From Oligoflexia bacterium (lineage in GTDB: Bacteria > Bdellovibrionota_B > Oligoflexia > Oligoflexales > JAGOVF01), in assembly GCA_030432875.1 (NCBI GenBank), contig JAUILP010000001.1, positions 140,965 to 204,964 on the forward strand: a DNA stretch of 64,000 nt, given 5' to 3'. The notes below the pieces were generated by a model, which did not search any database, was not told the origin of the DNA, and was given only the letters and a program-made list of their open reading frames with translations. Position 1 is the stretch's first letter. Every line of letters begins with the position of its first letter. Of this stretch, positions 19,136-26,649 are shown in pieces. The position numbers and the translations under genes are program-made.

Positions 19136-19719
19136 TTTACCTAAATTTTGAGTTGCCTGAAGATTTTCAAATACCTTTGGTTTGGTCCATTTCTGTTCTA
19201 GCAAGCGCTACTTTTAGGGGGAGGCCGTTTGGATTTTTTCTGTTGTGAAAATGACTTCGCGGAGAATTTGTGCGTACAATCACTAAAGCTTTAATTATTT
19301 TGGGTGATTTTACCTGTGTTTAGGCTTGGTGCCGCTCTGGTATAAAACCACCTAAAGATCCTTCTTAATTTTTACCGCCCCGCTATGCTGCCAAAATATT
19401 TAGGTGTTTCCTGCTGCCGTCCTCTGTCTTCGGGCAGCCTCCAATCGATAAACTTTTAATACAACAATTTGCTTAGTGCTATGCGTGAATTTAACGCATA
19501 ATGCCTTATAATTGTTGATATTATTTCCAGGTCAGTCTTATTCGACCCAATGTCAAAATATATATTGAGGCGATAATTTTCTAATGATTATTGTCTTTTC
19601 CTATGATATTAGGGGGACTGAAAGTAAGGTGGTGGTTCTTTTTCCCGGTTATTTTGTCATTTTTTTAATCGTTGATAAAAAAAATGTGATTTTCTATTTT
19701 TTTTAAGGGGGCAGCAATT
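19136..19719. other. 584-bp intergenic region with nested inverted repeat
   Basis: No supported open frame. It holds a GCTGCC/GGCAGC hairpin (19413-19438) without a T-run, and the nested inverted repeat listed separately at 19462-19517. The last ~100 bases are AT-rich and lead into the LRR gene, preceded by AAGGGGG as a probable ribosome binding site. The length is unusual for this gene-dense window. Confidence 0.5.
19462..19517. repeat. Nested inverted repeat
   Basis: Outer arms CAACAATT (19462-19469) and AATTGTTG (19510-19517) enclose inner arms TATGCGT (19480-19486) and ACGCATA (19494-19500) around a seven-base loop. The intervening bases form an asymmetric internal loop. No T-run follows on either strand, so it is not a classical terminator. 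It could be an operator pair or part of an RNA structure. Confidence 0.6.
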
Positions 19720-21399
19720 ATGGTTTTTGTGCGTAAAAAACTTCAATTTGAATTTAGTCAGATCCTTGTGATGAGCCTCTTAATTGGTGCCATCTCCTTG
19801 TTGCTTCCAAACACTTTATTGTTTGCTCAGAGTGAGGATTTTTCTGGCGTTGTCGATAGAGATTGTCAGCAAGCAGTGGTGAGCAATTTAAGTAATGATC
19901 TCACTGTAAATGTTCGGACTGGTCCTGGCATCTCATTTACTAAAGTCGATGCGAACAAAGGTATGCTCCCTGATGGTCATGTTGTTTTCATAAAAGATAT
20001 TGTTGACGGTGATGTGGTTGTTGATAAAGATCTTAAGCAAACTTCTAAGCTTTGGGTTTTAATAGAGTCAGCCACCTACAAAGATAATAATGGCCGACCT
20101 ATGGCAGGTTTTGTAAGTCAGCTTTATCTCACCTGTGTTCAGAAAAATGTGGTGGAAACTTATGAGGTCTGCCTTGATGTTGAGCAGAGCGAAGGCAATT
20201 TGGTGCAAGCTCTTAAAGACTTAACGGGACAGGCTGAATGCCATTTTGCCATAGAAAATGCTCTGGATCTTGAAGAGTTGGATTTGTCTTATCGTCAAAT
20301 AACAGATATCAGGCCACTTGCTTATCTCACTGGACTCAAACGACTCAATCTTGGTGGCAATCCCATCGAGGATTTGTCGCCCTTAACCATGTTAACTGAT
20401 TTGCAGTCATTAGATATTAGTGGGTGCCGACTACCTTCGATTGAGGGGGTTCAGTTCTTATTTGGGTTGATTGAATTAAAGGCTGGAGCCTTTGTGGCAC
20501 CAGATGGCTTCATTGATTTAAACTATTTAACCGATATTAGTTTATTAGCACAATTGCCCCAATTAGAAGTGCTTGATTTAGGCTATAATAATTTAACGGA
20601 TATCACGAGTTTAAGGGCTCTAACTCATTTAACACATTTAGTGCTCAAGCATAACTATGGATTAAAAGATATTAGTGCTCTATCGGAACTCACCCAAATA
20701 CAAGTTTTGGATTTGTCTTATGCCTATTCTATTTCGTCCTTAAGGGCTCTGGATAGACTTAGGAAATTAAGTACGCTGCATGCTGATGGCCTCGTTATAA
20801 AGGATGAACGCCAGCTTTCTGGTCTTGTCTCGTTGAAAGAACTTCATTTAGAATCTGCGACTATTAATGACCGCGTTCTGATGTATTTACCTCCAAACTT
20901 ACGTGTTATTGATTTGTCCTGGACAAACCTAGGCATTATTACTAGCCTCAGTCGTTTGAAAAATCTTGAGGTATTAAAGCTGCAGGGCTTAGATGAACAA
21001 ACTCTTTTAAGTCTACCAATGCTGCCAAAATTGCGGGGTTTGGACCTAAGTTATAGCTTTATATCTACTTCACAGGTACTTCGCCGCATCGCTACCAATA
21101 CAAACTTGAGCATGCTGAGCTTGGAGACTAATGAAATTACAGGTGTTGCTGAACTTAAGGGTCTAAACCATCTTGAGCATTTAAATTTGGAAAACAATTT
21201 GATGGTTTCTACTGATAGTCTAAGAGGTGGCTTTAAGTCTCTTCAAAATGTTTGGCTGAATGACAACCCACTTAAAGTCATGAGTTGTCCTTTTGCTGAT
21301 CGATCAATATGCCATTTTGAACCTCGAAGGGATGCTGAATCGTGTCCGTCTGAGTTTTATTGTCAAAATGCTTGGGAAAATGCTTGGAAGGAGCTTTAA
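19720..21399 (+). CDS. Secreted SH3-like and leucine-rich repeat protein
   Basis: A 559-residue exported protein. Seen: a signal segment (residues ~14-35, ending LLFAQS), then an SH3b-like domain (~45-140) with NVRTGPGISF and a tryptophan-containing strand. About twelve or more leucine-rich repeats of the internalin/SDS22 type follow (e.g. LEVLDLGYNNLTDITSLRAL) up to residue ~520, and a C-terminal cap with several cysteines. SH3b domains often bind peptidoglycan or peptides and LRRs bind protein partners, so an envelope adhesion or interaction role is plausible but inferred. Four N-terminal cysteines may form disulfides. It converges with the zinc peptidase gene. Confidence 0.85.
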   Translation: MVFVRKKLQFEFSQILVMSLLIGAISLLLPNTLLFAQSEDFSGVVDRDCQQAVVSNLSNDLTVNVRTGPGISFTKVDANKGMLPDGHVVFIKDIVDGDVVVDKDLKQTSKLWVLIESATYKDNNGRPMAGFVSQLYLTCVQKNVVETYEVCLDVEQSEGNLVQALKDLTGQAECHFAIENALDLEELDLSYRQITDIRPLAYLTGLKRLNLGGNPIEDLSPLTMLTDLQSLDISGCRLPSIEGVQFLFGLIELKAGAFVAPDGFIDLNYLTDISLLAQLPQLEVLDLGYNNLTDITSLRALTHLTHLVLKHNYGLKDISALSELTQIQVLDLSYAYSISSLRALDRLRKLSTLHADGLVIKDERQLSGLVSLKELHLESATINDRVLMYLPPNLRVIDLSWTNLGIITSLSRLKNLEVLKLQGLDEQTLLSLPMLPKLRGLDLSYSFISTSQVLRRIATNTNLSMLSLETNEITGVAELKGLNHLEHLNLENNLMVSTDSLRGGFKSLQNVWLNDNPLKVMSCPFADRSICHFEPRRDAESCPSEFYCQNAWENAWKEL

Positions 21400-21444
21400 T
21401 AGGGGCTTAGCCAAAAGGCTGTTGCCCATAATACAGACGTCTAG

Positions 21445-21476
21445 GAATGTTAAATATTAATTACGATTTAACATTC
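21445..21476. repeat. 11-bp inverted repeat between convergent genes
   Basis: Perfect arms GAATGTTAAAT and ATTTAACATTC flank a ten-base spacer. It lies between the stop codons of the LRR gene and the zinc peptidase gene. A hairpin there could limit read-through from either side, but no T-tract follows. Confidence 0.5.
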
Positions 21477-21603
21477 GGAGTTTATAAGAAGATGTCGTAA
21501 AAGTTAGGCCTAGATGCCATGCGGAAAAGTATAGAATAAAAAAATCCAGTTTACCGTTAAGCACCACTGGTTATTTGATAAAGCTCAAATTTTTGCCTGC
21601 GAG

Positions 21604-22473
21604 TTAATCTAACGGCAAATCTATTAAAATATTCTCTATAATAGCTCGTTGCTGGGGGGTTATGGGTTCTCGGACCTTTGTTTCATAAGTCCCTTTTGCA
21701 TTTGGTTTATACTTAATGCCATAAACCCAGTCCGACACCGCCTCGGGCCAGTATTCTTGGAAGCCTCCCGTTATGGCGTATTCTGAAAGATAAGGTCCTC
21801 TAGGTAGAGCAGAGGAAGGAAATATTGGGTTAATGCGGGCGGGTTTGCTTAAATAGCTGAGCCGAGCCAAGTTAAAGTCAATGGCATGGGCAATTTCATG
21901 TACTACCGTGCCACGAATAAAATCATCTGTGATCAGTGGATTATCTGAAAACAATTCATCATAAAATTCGATACCCAATCCGATAAAGGTACAGGCGGCA
22001 AATTGCGGACATTTCCACAAATAGCCTTTACTCTTGCGAGTAATGCGTTGCCTACCCATCAATGCTTTTAAGCGCGCCAGTCCGCCAACTTTTTCGGCCA
22101 AATCTACCGCTCCTTGTCCAATATACTGTAGATCATGAAAAGACCATAAACCGGTGGGATATAATCCTGCCTCACCCAGTACCGCAACTAAAATCGCAGG
22201 ATCGTAAAACTGAGCAGTAATACGCGTTAGCTCGTTAAAATCGCCCGTAGCGTAGCCATGTGCCGCATTATTACGAGCCCTACAGCAGCCTTCGGATTTG
22301 CATTCAGTAATAAGTCCCTCAAAACCAGTAATCGTTAATCCTATTGCACGAGCCATTTCAGGGTTAAGGCTTTGGTCACTACAACTTAGGGGGGCTTGGG
22401 CAAAGGTCGCAAATGTGGGTAAAAAAAATCCAGTAAGAATGCTAAGCCATATATTGGTTAAATTCATCCGCAT
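21604..22473 (-). CDS. Secreted zinc metallopeptidase-like protein
   Basis: A predicted exported protein of about 289 residues. Seen: a signal peptide (NIWLSILTGFFLPTFATFAQA), a cysteine-rich N-terminal part (CSDQS, CKSEGCCRA), the gluzincin-type motif GTVVHEIAHAIDF, and downstream QEYWPEAVSDWVYG, whose Glu could be the third zinc ligand. HExxH followed by such a helix suggests a zinc-dependent peptidase active in the periplasm or outside. I do not recognise the family. The ATG at 22473 has GAGAA seven bases upstream; an ATG at 22467 and a GTG at 22485 are alternatives. It has no operon partner and is convergent with the LRR gene. Confidence 0.7.
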   Translation of the reverse strand: MRMNLTNIWLSILTGFFLPTFATFAQAPLSCSDQSLNPEMARAIGLTITGFEGLITECKSEGCCRARNNAAHGYATGDFNELTRITAQFYDPAILVAVLGEAGLYPTGLWSFHDLQYIGQGAVDLAEKVGGLARLKALMGRQRITRKSKGYLWKCPQFAACTFIGLGIEFYDELFSDNPLITDDFIRGTVVHEIAHAIDFNLARLSYLSKPARINPIFPSSALPRGPYLSEYAITGGFQEYWPEAVSDWVYGIKYKPNAKGTYETKVREPITPQQRAIIENILIDLPLD

Positions 22474-22771
22474 GCAGGTTCTCACATTAATAGTTGATGG
22501 TTTGGCTGACTTTGGAAGAAAAACCGTTTTATACGAGATGCAGCCCTCATACTAAAAACGACCCCAAAAAGCAAATTGTATAAGTAAAGCTGTTTAATAT
22601 CATATAGTTATATTGTGGTCGAGAAAATTACTGCGGTGGTTTTTTACACCGCAGTTTGTTTCAGTTGCTTTAATGTAAAAAAGGTAAATTAAAGGGACAA
22701 ACGGAAAAAAAAATTAGCTTCGCCAGAATATGAGTCCGGAATGGAGGGATCTATCCTATGCTTTGTCAAAC

Positions 22772-22800
22772 AAAAAAAGCTCTGATTTTGAAATCAGAGC
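22772..22800 (-). terminator. Rho-independent terminator after tRNA-fMet
   Basis: A ten-base-pair stem GCTCTGATTT / AAATCAGAGC with a two-base spacer is followed on the minus strand by seven T residues (plus-strand A-run 22772-22778). It lies 14 bases beyond the 3' end of the tRNA and probably ends the minus-strand run. Confidence 0.88.
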
Positions 22801-22813
22801 CAGTATTTAGATT

Positions 22814-22890
22814 TGGTAGCGGGGGTAGGATTTGAACCTACGATCTTCGGGTTATGAGCCCGACGAGATACCAAGCTTCTCCACCCCGCG
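22814..22890 (-). tRNA. Initiator tRNA-fMet (CAU)
   Basis: A 77-base cloverleaf with encoded CCA. The anticodon stem-loop reads CGGGCTCATAACCCG, giving anticodon CAU and the three consecutive G-C pairs diagnostic of initiator tRNA. The 5' end is CGCGGGG, and position 1 cannot pair with position 72, also an initiator hallmark. Here position 72 reads as T rather than the A of E. coli, so the mismatch is C:U. It follows the smr-prmA-rsmE run on the same strand and is itself followed by a strong terminator. Confidence 0.95.
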
Positions 22891-22956
22891 TCAATAATAA
22901 ACAAAATAAGTGGATAAAGGACTTTATAGGTGCGAATTAAGTTATTGTCAATGCTT

Positions 22957-23577
22957 TTATGGGTTCTTCTCTTTAATTAGCTTTAGCTTTGCATAAATTT
23001 CTTTGTAGTATTCATCGGCTTCATCGACCCAACCGTCTGGTAGAGGTGATTTAGAAAGAATGGCATCGAGCGAGCGGTCAAATTCTTCAATCATTTGTTG
23101 ATCCAACTCTCTGCGCGAAAGCCTCTCGCCGATTTCATTTAATTTTAGCGCGAGCTCTTTAAATTGGTCGCTTTCTCTCAGCTGCAAAGGGACCGGTTTT
23201 TTATTTTGGAGAAGAGTATCGAGGAACCTGTGAATAGATACCAAGGGTCCATAAATCTGGTGAGTATAATGTATAGATGTGTAAAGAGTTGATAAGATAA
23301 ACGCAATTAAAACGATGATGCCAGCCCCGATGGGGAAGGAAAACTTCATGAGCATCGATCGATTTTCTTCTGGCTGAAGCGAAAAGTAATACGACATGGC
23401 TTGATAAATATCAACAATGTAGTATCCGAAGATGCCCAGTATAAGAAGGGCAAAAAGAATATTTATCCCCAAAAAGATGACCCCGATTTTAACTTGCTTA
23501 TAGGGCTCAACTAAAAGAGATTTTACGCCATATCTACGGCTCATCGCGGTCATGTTCCAAGAAGATTTTTTTTTCAT
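22957..23577 (-). CDS. Membrane protein with two TM segments and HAMP-like region
   Basis: A 206-residue inner-membrane protein. Seen: TM segments at about residues 30-55 and 78-100, then a segment beginning HYTHQIYGPLVSIHRFLD and continuing through ESDQFKELALKLNEIGERL, which looks like the linker helices of a HAMP domain. The remaining tail is short, acidic and helical, with no kinase or methyl-accepting domain. It lies 63 bp downstream of rsmE and upstream of tRNA-fMet on the same strand. A signalling-related role is possible. The upstream sequence shows no good ribosome binding site, so a start at the ATG 23553 is possible. Confidence 0.65.
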   Translation of the reverse strand: MKKKSSWNMTAMSRRYGVKSLLVEPYKQVKIGVIFLGINILFALLILGIFGYYIVDIYQAMSYYFSLQPEENRSMLMKFSFPIGAGIIVLIAFILSTLYTSIHYTHQIYGPLVSIHRFLDTLLQNKKPVPLQLRESDQFKELALKLNEIGERLSRRELDQQMIEEFDRSLDAILSKSPLPDGWVDEADEYYKEIYAKLKLIKEKNP

Positions 23578-23640
23578 AAGTGGTTATATCTTAAAACAGA
23601 CGGGAGAAAATATCCAGAATTTAGTGCAAAACAATTAACC

Positions 23641-24366
23641 CTATCTAAGGATTAGGGTTAGAGCAGCTAGGGCTACAGTAGCAGTTTGGGCTCTTAGGAT
23701 GTGTTGTCCAAGGGACAGGCCTGTGAAGTTTTTAGAGAGCAATAAGTCCACTTCCTGTCCATGGAGCCCTCTTTCGCTTCCGATGACAAATACAAATTTT
23801 TCGGACTTTTTTAAGGAAGGGAATTTTTCAAGACTCCCCTCAGAGTCTAAAAAAAACTTGTTTTCAGTGAGTGTAGGCTCTAAGGATGCTAAAAATGAGG
23901 ATAAGTCTGGAAAAAGATTGAGCTTCGGAGCTCGGGAGCGTTTGCATTGCTTGATGGCAGCCATGATTATGCGTTCCCAGCGCTCCTGGGTTTTCTTTTC
24001 TTTCATGTGTTTAACGGGCGTGTCTTTTTGATTAAAAATAGAGATCCTATCGATTGAAAGTTCTACAAGCGAAGCGAGAATTTCGTCAATTTGTCCGGGC
24101 TTAAGGGCGCCGATAGCAATGTGGATATTATTTGAGGGTTCCGGGGTGGAAATTAGCTCGATGGGCTTTATGAGGCATATTTTTTCACTGGGGATGTACT
24201 CACTGTATGTTCCCACAATGTGCTGACCATTTAAATCAGTAACTTCAAGAGTGCTGCCTAGTGGAAGCTTTAAAACCTTGCAAAGATGAAATACCTCATT
24301 CTCGTCACCGATTTGCCACAAATTTGTCTTTAAGGGTTTTCCCAAAAAACGGTAAGTGTGTTTCAT
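23641..24366 (-). CDS. rsmE: 16S rRNA (uracil1498-N3)-methyltransferase RsmE
   Basis: RsmE methylates U1498 in the decoding region of 16S rRNA. Seen: an N-terminal PUA-like domain (residues ~1-70), then a SPOUT knot domain with AAIKQCKRSRAP, FVIGSERGLHGQEVDLL and the C-terminal knot LGQHILRAQTATVAAL-type sequence ending ALAALTLILR. It has 241 residues, normal for the family. Its start is separated by a single base from the prmA stop, so coupled translation is likely; prmA-rsmE adjacency is common in bacteria. Confidence 0.93.
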   Translation of the reverse strand: MKHTYRFLGKPLKTNLWQIGDENEVFHLCKVLKLPLGSTLEVTDLNGQHIVGTYSEYIPSEKICLIKPIELISTPEPSNNIHIAIGALKPGQIDEILASLVELSIDRISIFNQKDTPVKHMKEKKTQERWERIIMAAIKQCKRSRAPKLNLFPDLSSFLASLEPTLTENKFFLDSEGSLEKFPSLKKSEKFVFVIGSERGLHGQEVDLLLSKNFTGLSLGQHILRAQTATVALAALTLILR

Positions 24367-24367
24367 T

Positions 24368-25327
24368 TTAGTTTTTTGGTTTAAGCACTAATGCTAACCA
24401 GTCTCCCTCTTCATTGCGTTCATGCAGAAAAAAGCTGTGTTTTTGGGCTAAAGCAAGGACGTCATTTTCCTGTTCAACAATAATCCCAGAAACAATGAGA
24501 GCGCCTTGGGGGCTAACTTTTTTAACGAGTTGCGAAAAAAGCTCCGAAATAACTGGCAACAGAATATTAGCAAATACAATATCAAAGGTTTTAGGGGCGG
24601 GTTTGATACTATCGACTTCTTTAACGCTGCCCAGGGTGACAAAAAGTTCAGCGTCGTTTGCTTTGGCATTTTCTTGAGCAGCTAAAATGGAATCTGGATC
24701 AATATCAGTGCCGACAACTGTTGATGCTCCTTTTAATTTGCTTGCAATGGCAAGGACCCCAGTGCCTGTTCCCACATCGAGCACATGAAAGGGCTGGGTA
24801 GGGGAATTTATTTTATGCTCAGCATACCAGTGGGAAAAACTTTTTAAACAGAGCTTAGTTGTCGCGTGTGATCCAGTTCCAAAAGCCATGCCTGGGTTTA
24901 TCATGATGGACAAATCTTCAGTGTGTGGACTCTTACTTTCCCAGGGAGGGTAGATAAAGAACTCGTTAATCCTGAGGGGCTTAAAGCTATCTTTCCAGCC
25001 CTCCTGCCAGTCCTGGGTTTTGATTGTAGAGAGTCGACCAGAAACCTTCCCTTGAAAAGTTTCTTCAATACCTTTCTTGAGCAGTAAGAGTTCTTTCTCG
25101 TCATAGCGGTACAAGGTGATATTAGGGGCGGTCTGGAGGGCACCCAAATAGGTTACCAAGTTTTCATCATGTCCCCAGTCATAATCTATTTCGATGTCAC
25201 TGATATCCCCCTCGACAAAGCTTTCAAAACCGTGAGACACGAGATATTTTTTAACTTCCTCTCGCAGATTCGCGGGTCTTTCTGTGCCAAGAATGAGGTC
25301 AAGTTGATAAGTAAGTGGGTGCGACAT
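24368..25327 (-). CDS. prmA: Ribosomal protein L11 methyltransferase PrmA
   Basis: PrmA trimethylates ribosomal protein L11 using S-adenosylmethionine. Seen: an N-terminal alpha/beta substrate domain (to ~residue 120), the conserved INPGMAFGTGSHATTKLCL, the SAM-binding VLDVGTGTGVLAIASKL and the NPPF-like motif FANILLPVI. Its 319 residues match the family. The start ATG shares one base with the stop of the upstream smr gene (TAATG), and the stop is one base from the rsmE start, so three genes are tightly coupled. Confidence 0.94.
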   Translation of the reverse strand: MSHPLTYQLDLILGTERPANLREEVKKYLVSHGFESFVEGDISDIEIDYDWGHDENLVTYLGALQTAPNITLYRYDEKELLLLKKGIEETFQGKVSGRLSTIKTQDWQEGWKDSFKPLRINEFFIYPPWESKSPHTEDLSIMINPGMAFGTGSHATTKLCLKSFSHWYAEHKINSPTQPFHVLDVGTGTGVLAIASKLKGASTVVGTDIDPDSILAAQENAKANDAELFVTLGSVKEVDSIKPAPKTFDIVFANILLPVISELFSQLVKKVSPQGALIVSGIIVEQENDVLALAQKHSFFLHERNEEGDWLALVLKPKN

Positions 25328-25803
25328 TATTTCTTTCCTTTAAAAACAAAAACGACTTCAAAATACCCACGAAGCGGGATTCCGTCAAGGGCTGTCTCCC
25401 AGGGGGGATCATCAATTGTTTTAATAAAAGAAGAAAACCGTGAATTTATGAAAACAAATATGTCGCGAAACAGGACGCCCCGTCCCTCGGGACTATGCAG
25501 CCCTTTCCCGGTAATAATGCGCACTTTTATTTCGGAATGCTTAAGTTTGATACCGGAGATGAAATTCACTATCACTTCTCGGGCTTCAGAAACACTGAAG
25601 CCGTGAAGATCTATTTCCGTGTAATTGGGCGACGAGGCTTTACTGGGGTGCTTTTTATGCTTACGGGACTGTTCTCGCCCTACAAAGCGACCTTTGATTT
25701 CCTTTTTGACATCTTCAGGAGTAATAGTGGCCACGGCATCCAAAAAAGTGTCGATTTCAGATTGGTCTAGATCATTTTTTTTTGTTTTTCTGGGGCGTGA
25801 CAT
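25327..25803 (-). CDS. Smr-domain protein
   Basis: A 158-residue protein with a C-terminal Smr (MutS2-related) domain. Seen: a basic N-terminal half, then EIDLHGFSVSEAREVIVNFI (the DLHG motif), VRIITGKGLHSPEGRGVL (the TGxGxHS motif) and a terminal GYFEVVFVF strand. Smr domains can cleave nucleic acid, and a MutS2-free version suggests RNA or stalled-ribosome work, although that is inference. I start at ATG 25803; the frame runs back to a TTG at 25878 without homology. Its last base is the first of prmA. Confidence 0.87.
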   Translation of the reverse strand: MSRPRKTKKNDLDQSEIDTFLDAVATITPEDVKKEIKGRFVGREQSRKHKKHPSKASSPNYTEIDLHGFSVSEAREVIVNFISGIKLKHSEIKVRIITGKGLHSPEGRGVLFRDIFVFINSRFSSFIKTIDDPPWETALDGIPLRGYFEVVFVFKGKK

Positions 25804-25861
25804 TGGGTAACCGTCTAATAATAATAATTTAAAAAAAATATCGTTTTTTTTATTCCTGCTC

Positions 25862-25890
25862 TTGACAAGCACACTCAAATTCGCGATTAT
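25862..25890 (+). promoter_or_regulatory. Candidate promoter for the RdgC-like gene
   Basis: A perfect -35 hexamer TTGACA is followed after 17 bases by GATTAT (four of six -10 matches). It lies in the 206-bp divergent gap upstream of the gene starting at 26010. Confidence 0.4.
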
Positions 25891-25954
25891 TGTTAGTCCA
25901 TAAGCCCATCATCTAAAAACTGCATTTGCAAGAGTCATGCTACTTAGGGGTTGT

Positions 25955-26026
25955 CTGTCCACAGGTTGTACACAAAAAACTGATTATAACTTATTGGAGT
26001 TTAAGGGAAATGTCAAATTATCCACA
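25955..26026 (+). promoter_or_regulatory. Cluster of DnaA-box-like 9-mers
   Basis: Three same-strand 9-mers fall within 72 bases: CTGTCCACA (25955-25963), TTGTACACA (25966-25974) and TTATCCACA (26018-26026). The last is a perfect match to the consensus DnaA box. The third lies inside the first codons of the downstream gene. About 100 bases upstream (25820-25857) the sequence is extremely AT-rich. The set could be a DnaA-responsive promoter or an origin-like locus. Confidence 0.45.
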
Positions 26027-26612
26027 AGTTGACCCTGTGGTTTTCCGCCAATTGACGGATTTGTCTATGAGCAAGTCGTTTCTTGTTCCTGAGTTTCTCC
26101 TTTGGTACTGGTTTAAGAGCGCAAACCATCCGGTGTTTTCTCTGAAAATTAAAGAATTACCAGATCCCGTCACCTGCGAAATTGGTATTGCTGATTATGT
26201 TGCATTCGTGAGCCCGCACAGCTTGCAGCTGGCAGAAACAGTTTTAAAAGGCCCTGTACCTGCATCGAGTCAAATTGCTCATGAAAGTTTGGCTGAAGGA
26301 CGCCTTATTAAGAAGATGCGTATTTGTATTCAAATTCAAGAAATTGGGGAATATCTTGCAACCATCTCAGCAAAAAGTCTTACGCCCAGTGGTATTAAAT
26401 TGCCCGTTAGCGCGCACGCTCTTTGGTCAGACCAAAAGCCTGAAGATATCAATCCACAGCTACTATCTATTTTTTTAGATGTGTATGAATATTTGCAGAC
26501 CGAATTTATGGAAAAACGACTTACGCCAGAGTGGAAAAACTCTATCTTGCCTGACATCGATATCTGGATAAAGAGCAAAGCTCAAAAAAATAACCAAACT
26601 ATGGTACACTGA
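26010..26612 (+). CDS. RdgC C-terminal-like protein (tentative)
   Basis: A 200-residue cytoplasmic protein. Seen: FLVPEFLLWYWFKSANHPV near residue 25, an EIGIADYVAF strand, ETVLKGPVPASSQIAHESLA with EGRLIKKMRI, and a C-terminal LTPEWKNSILPDIDIWIKS. This order resembles, from memory, the C-terminal half of RdgC-family proteins, which bind DNA and modulate RecA. The ring-forming N-terminal part of RdgC is absent. I chose ATG 26010, preceded by GGAG and AAGGG; the frame open from 25926 has no matching sequence. The first codons contain a perfect DnaA box. The homology needs a profile search. Confidence 0.55.
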   Translation: MSNYPQVDPVVFRQLTDLSMSKSFLVPEFLLWYWFKSANHPVFSLKIKELPDPVTCEIGIADYVAFVSPHSLQLAETVLKGPVPASSQIAHESLAEGRLIKKMRICIQIQEIGEYLATISAKSLTPSGIKLPVSAHALWSDQKPEDINPQLLSIFLDVYEYLQTEFMEKRLTPEWKNSILPDIDIWIKSKAQKNNQTMVH

Positions 26613-26649
26613 CTTTATCGAATAATTTTAAAAAGATGGTCAGAAACTG

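Noticed and set aside
19413..19438. GCTGCC/GGCAGC hairpin after the GST gene
   Set aside because: The stem is only six bases, the loop is long and no T-run follows.
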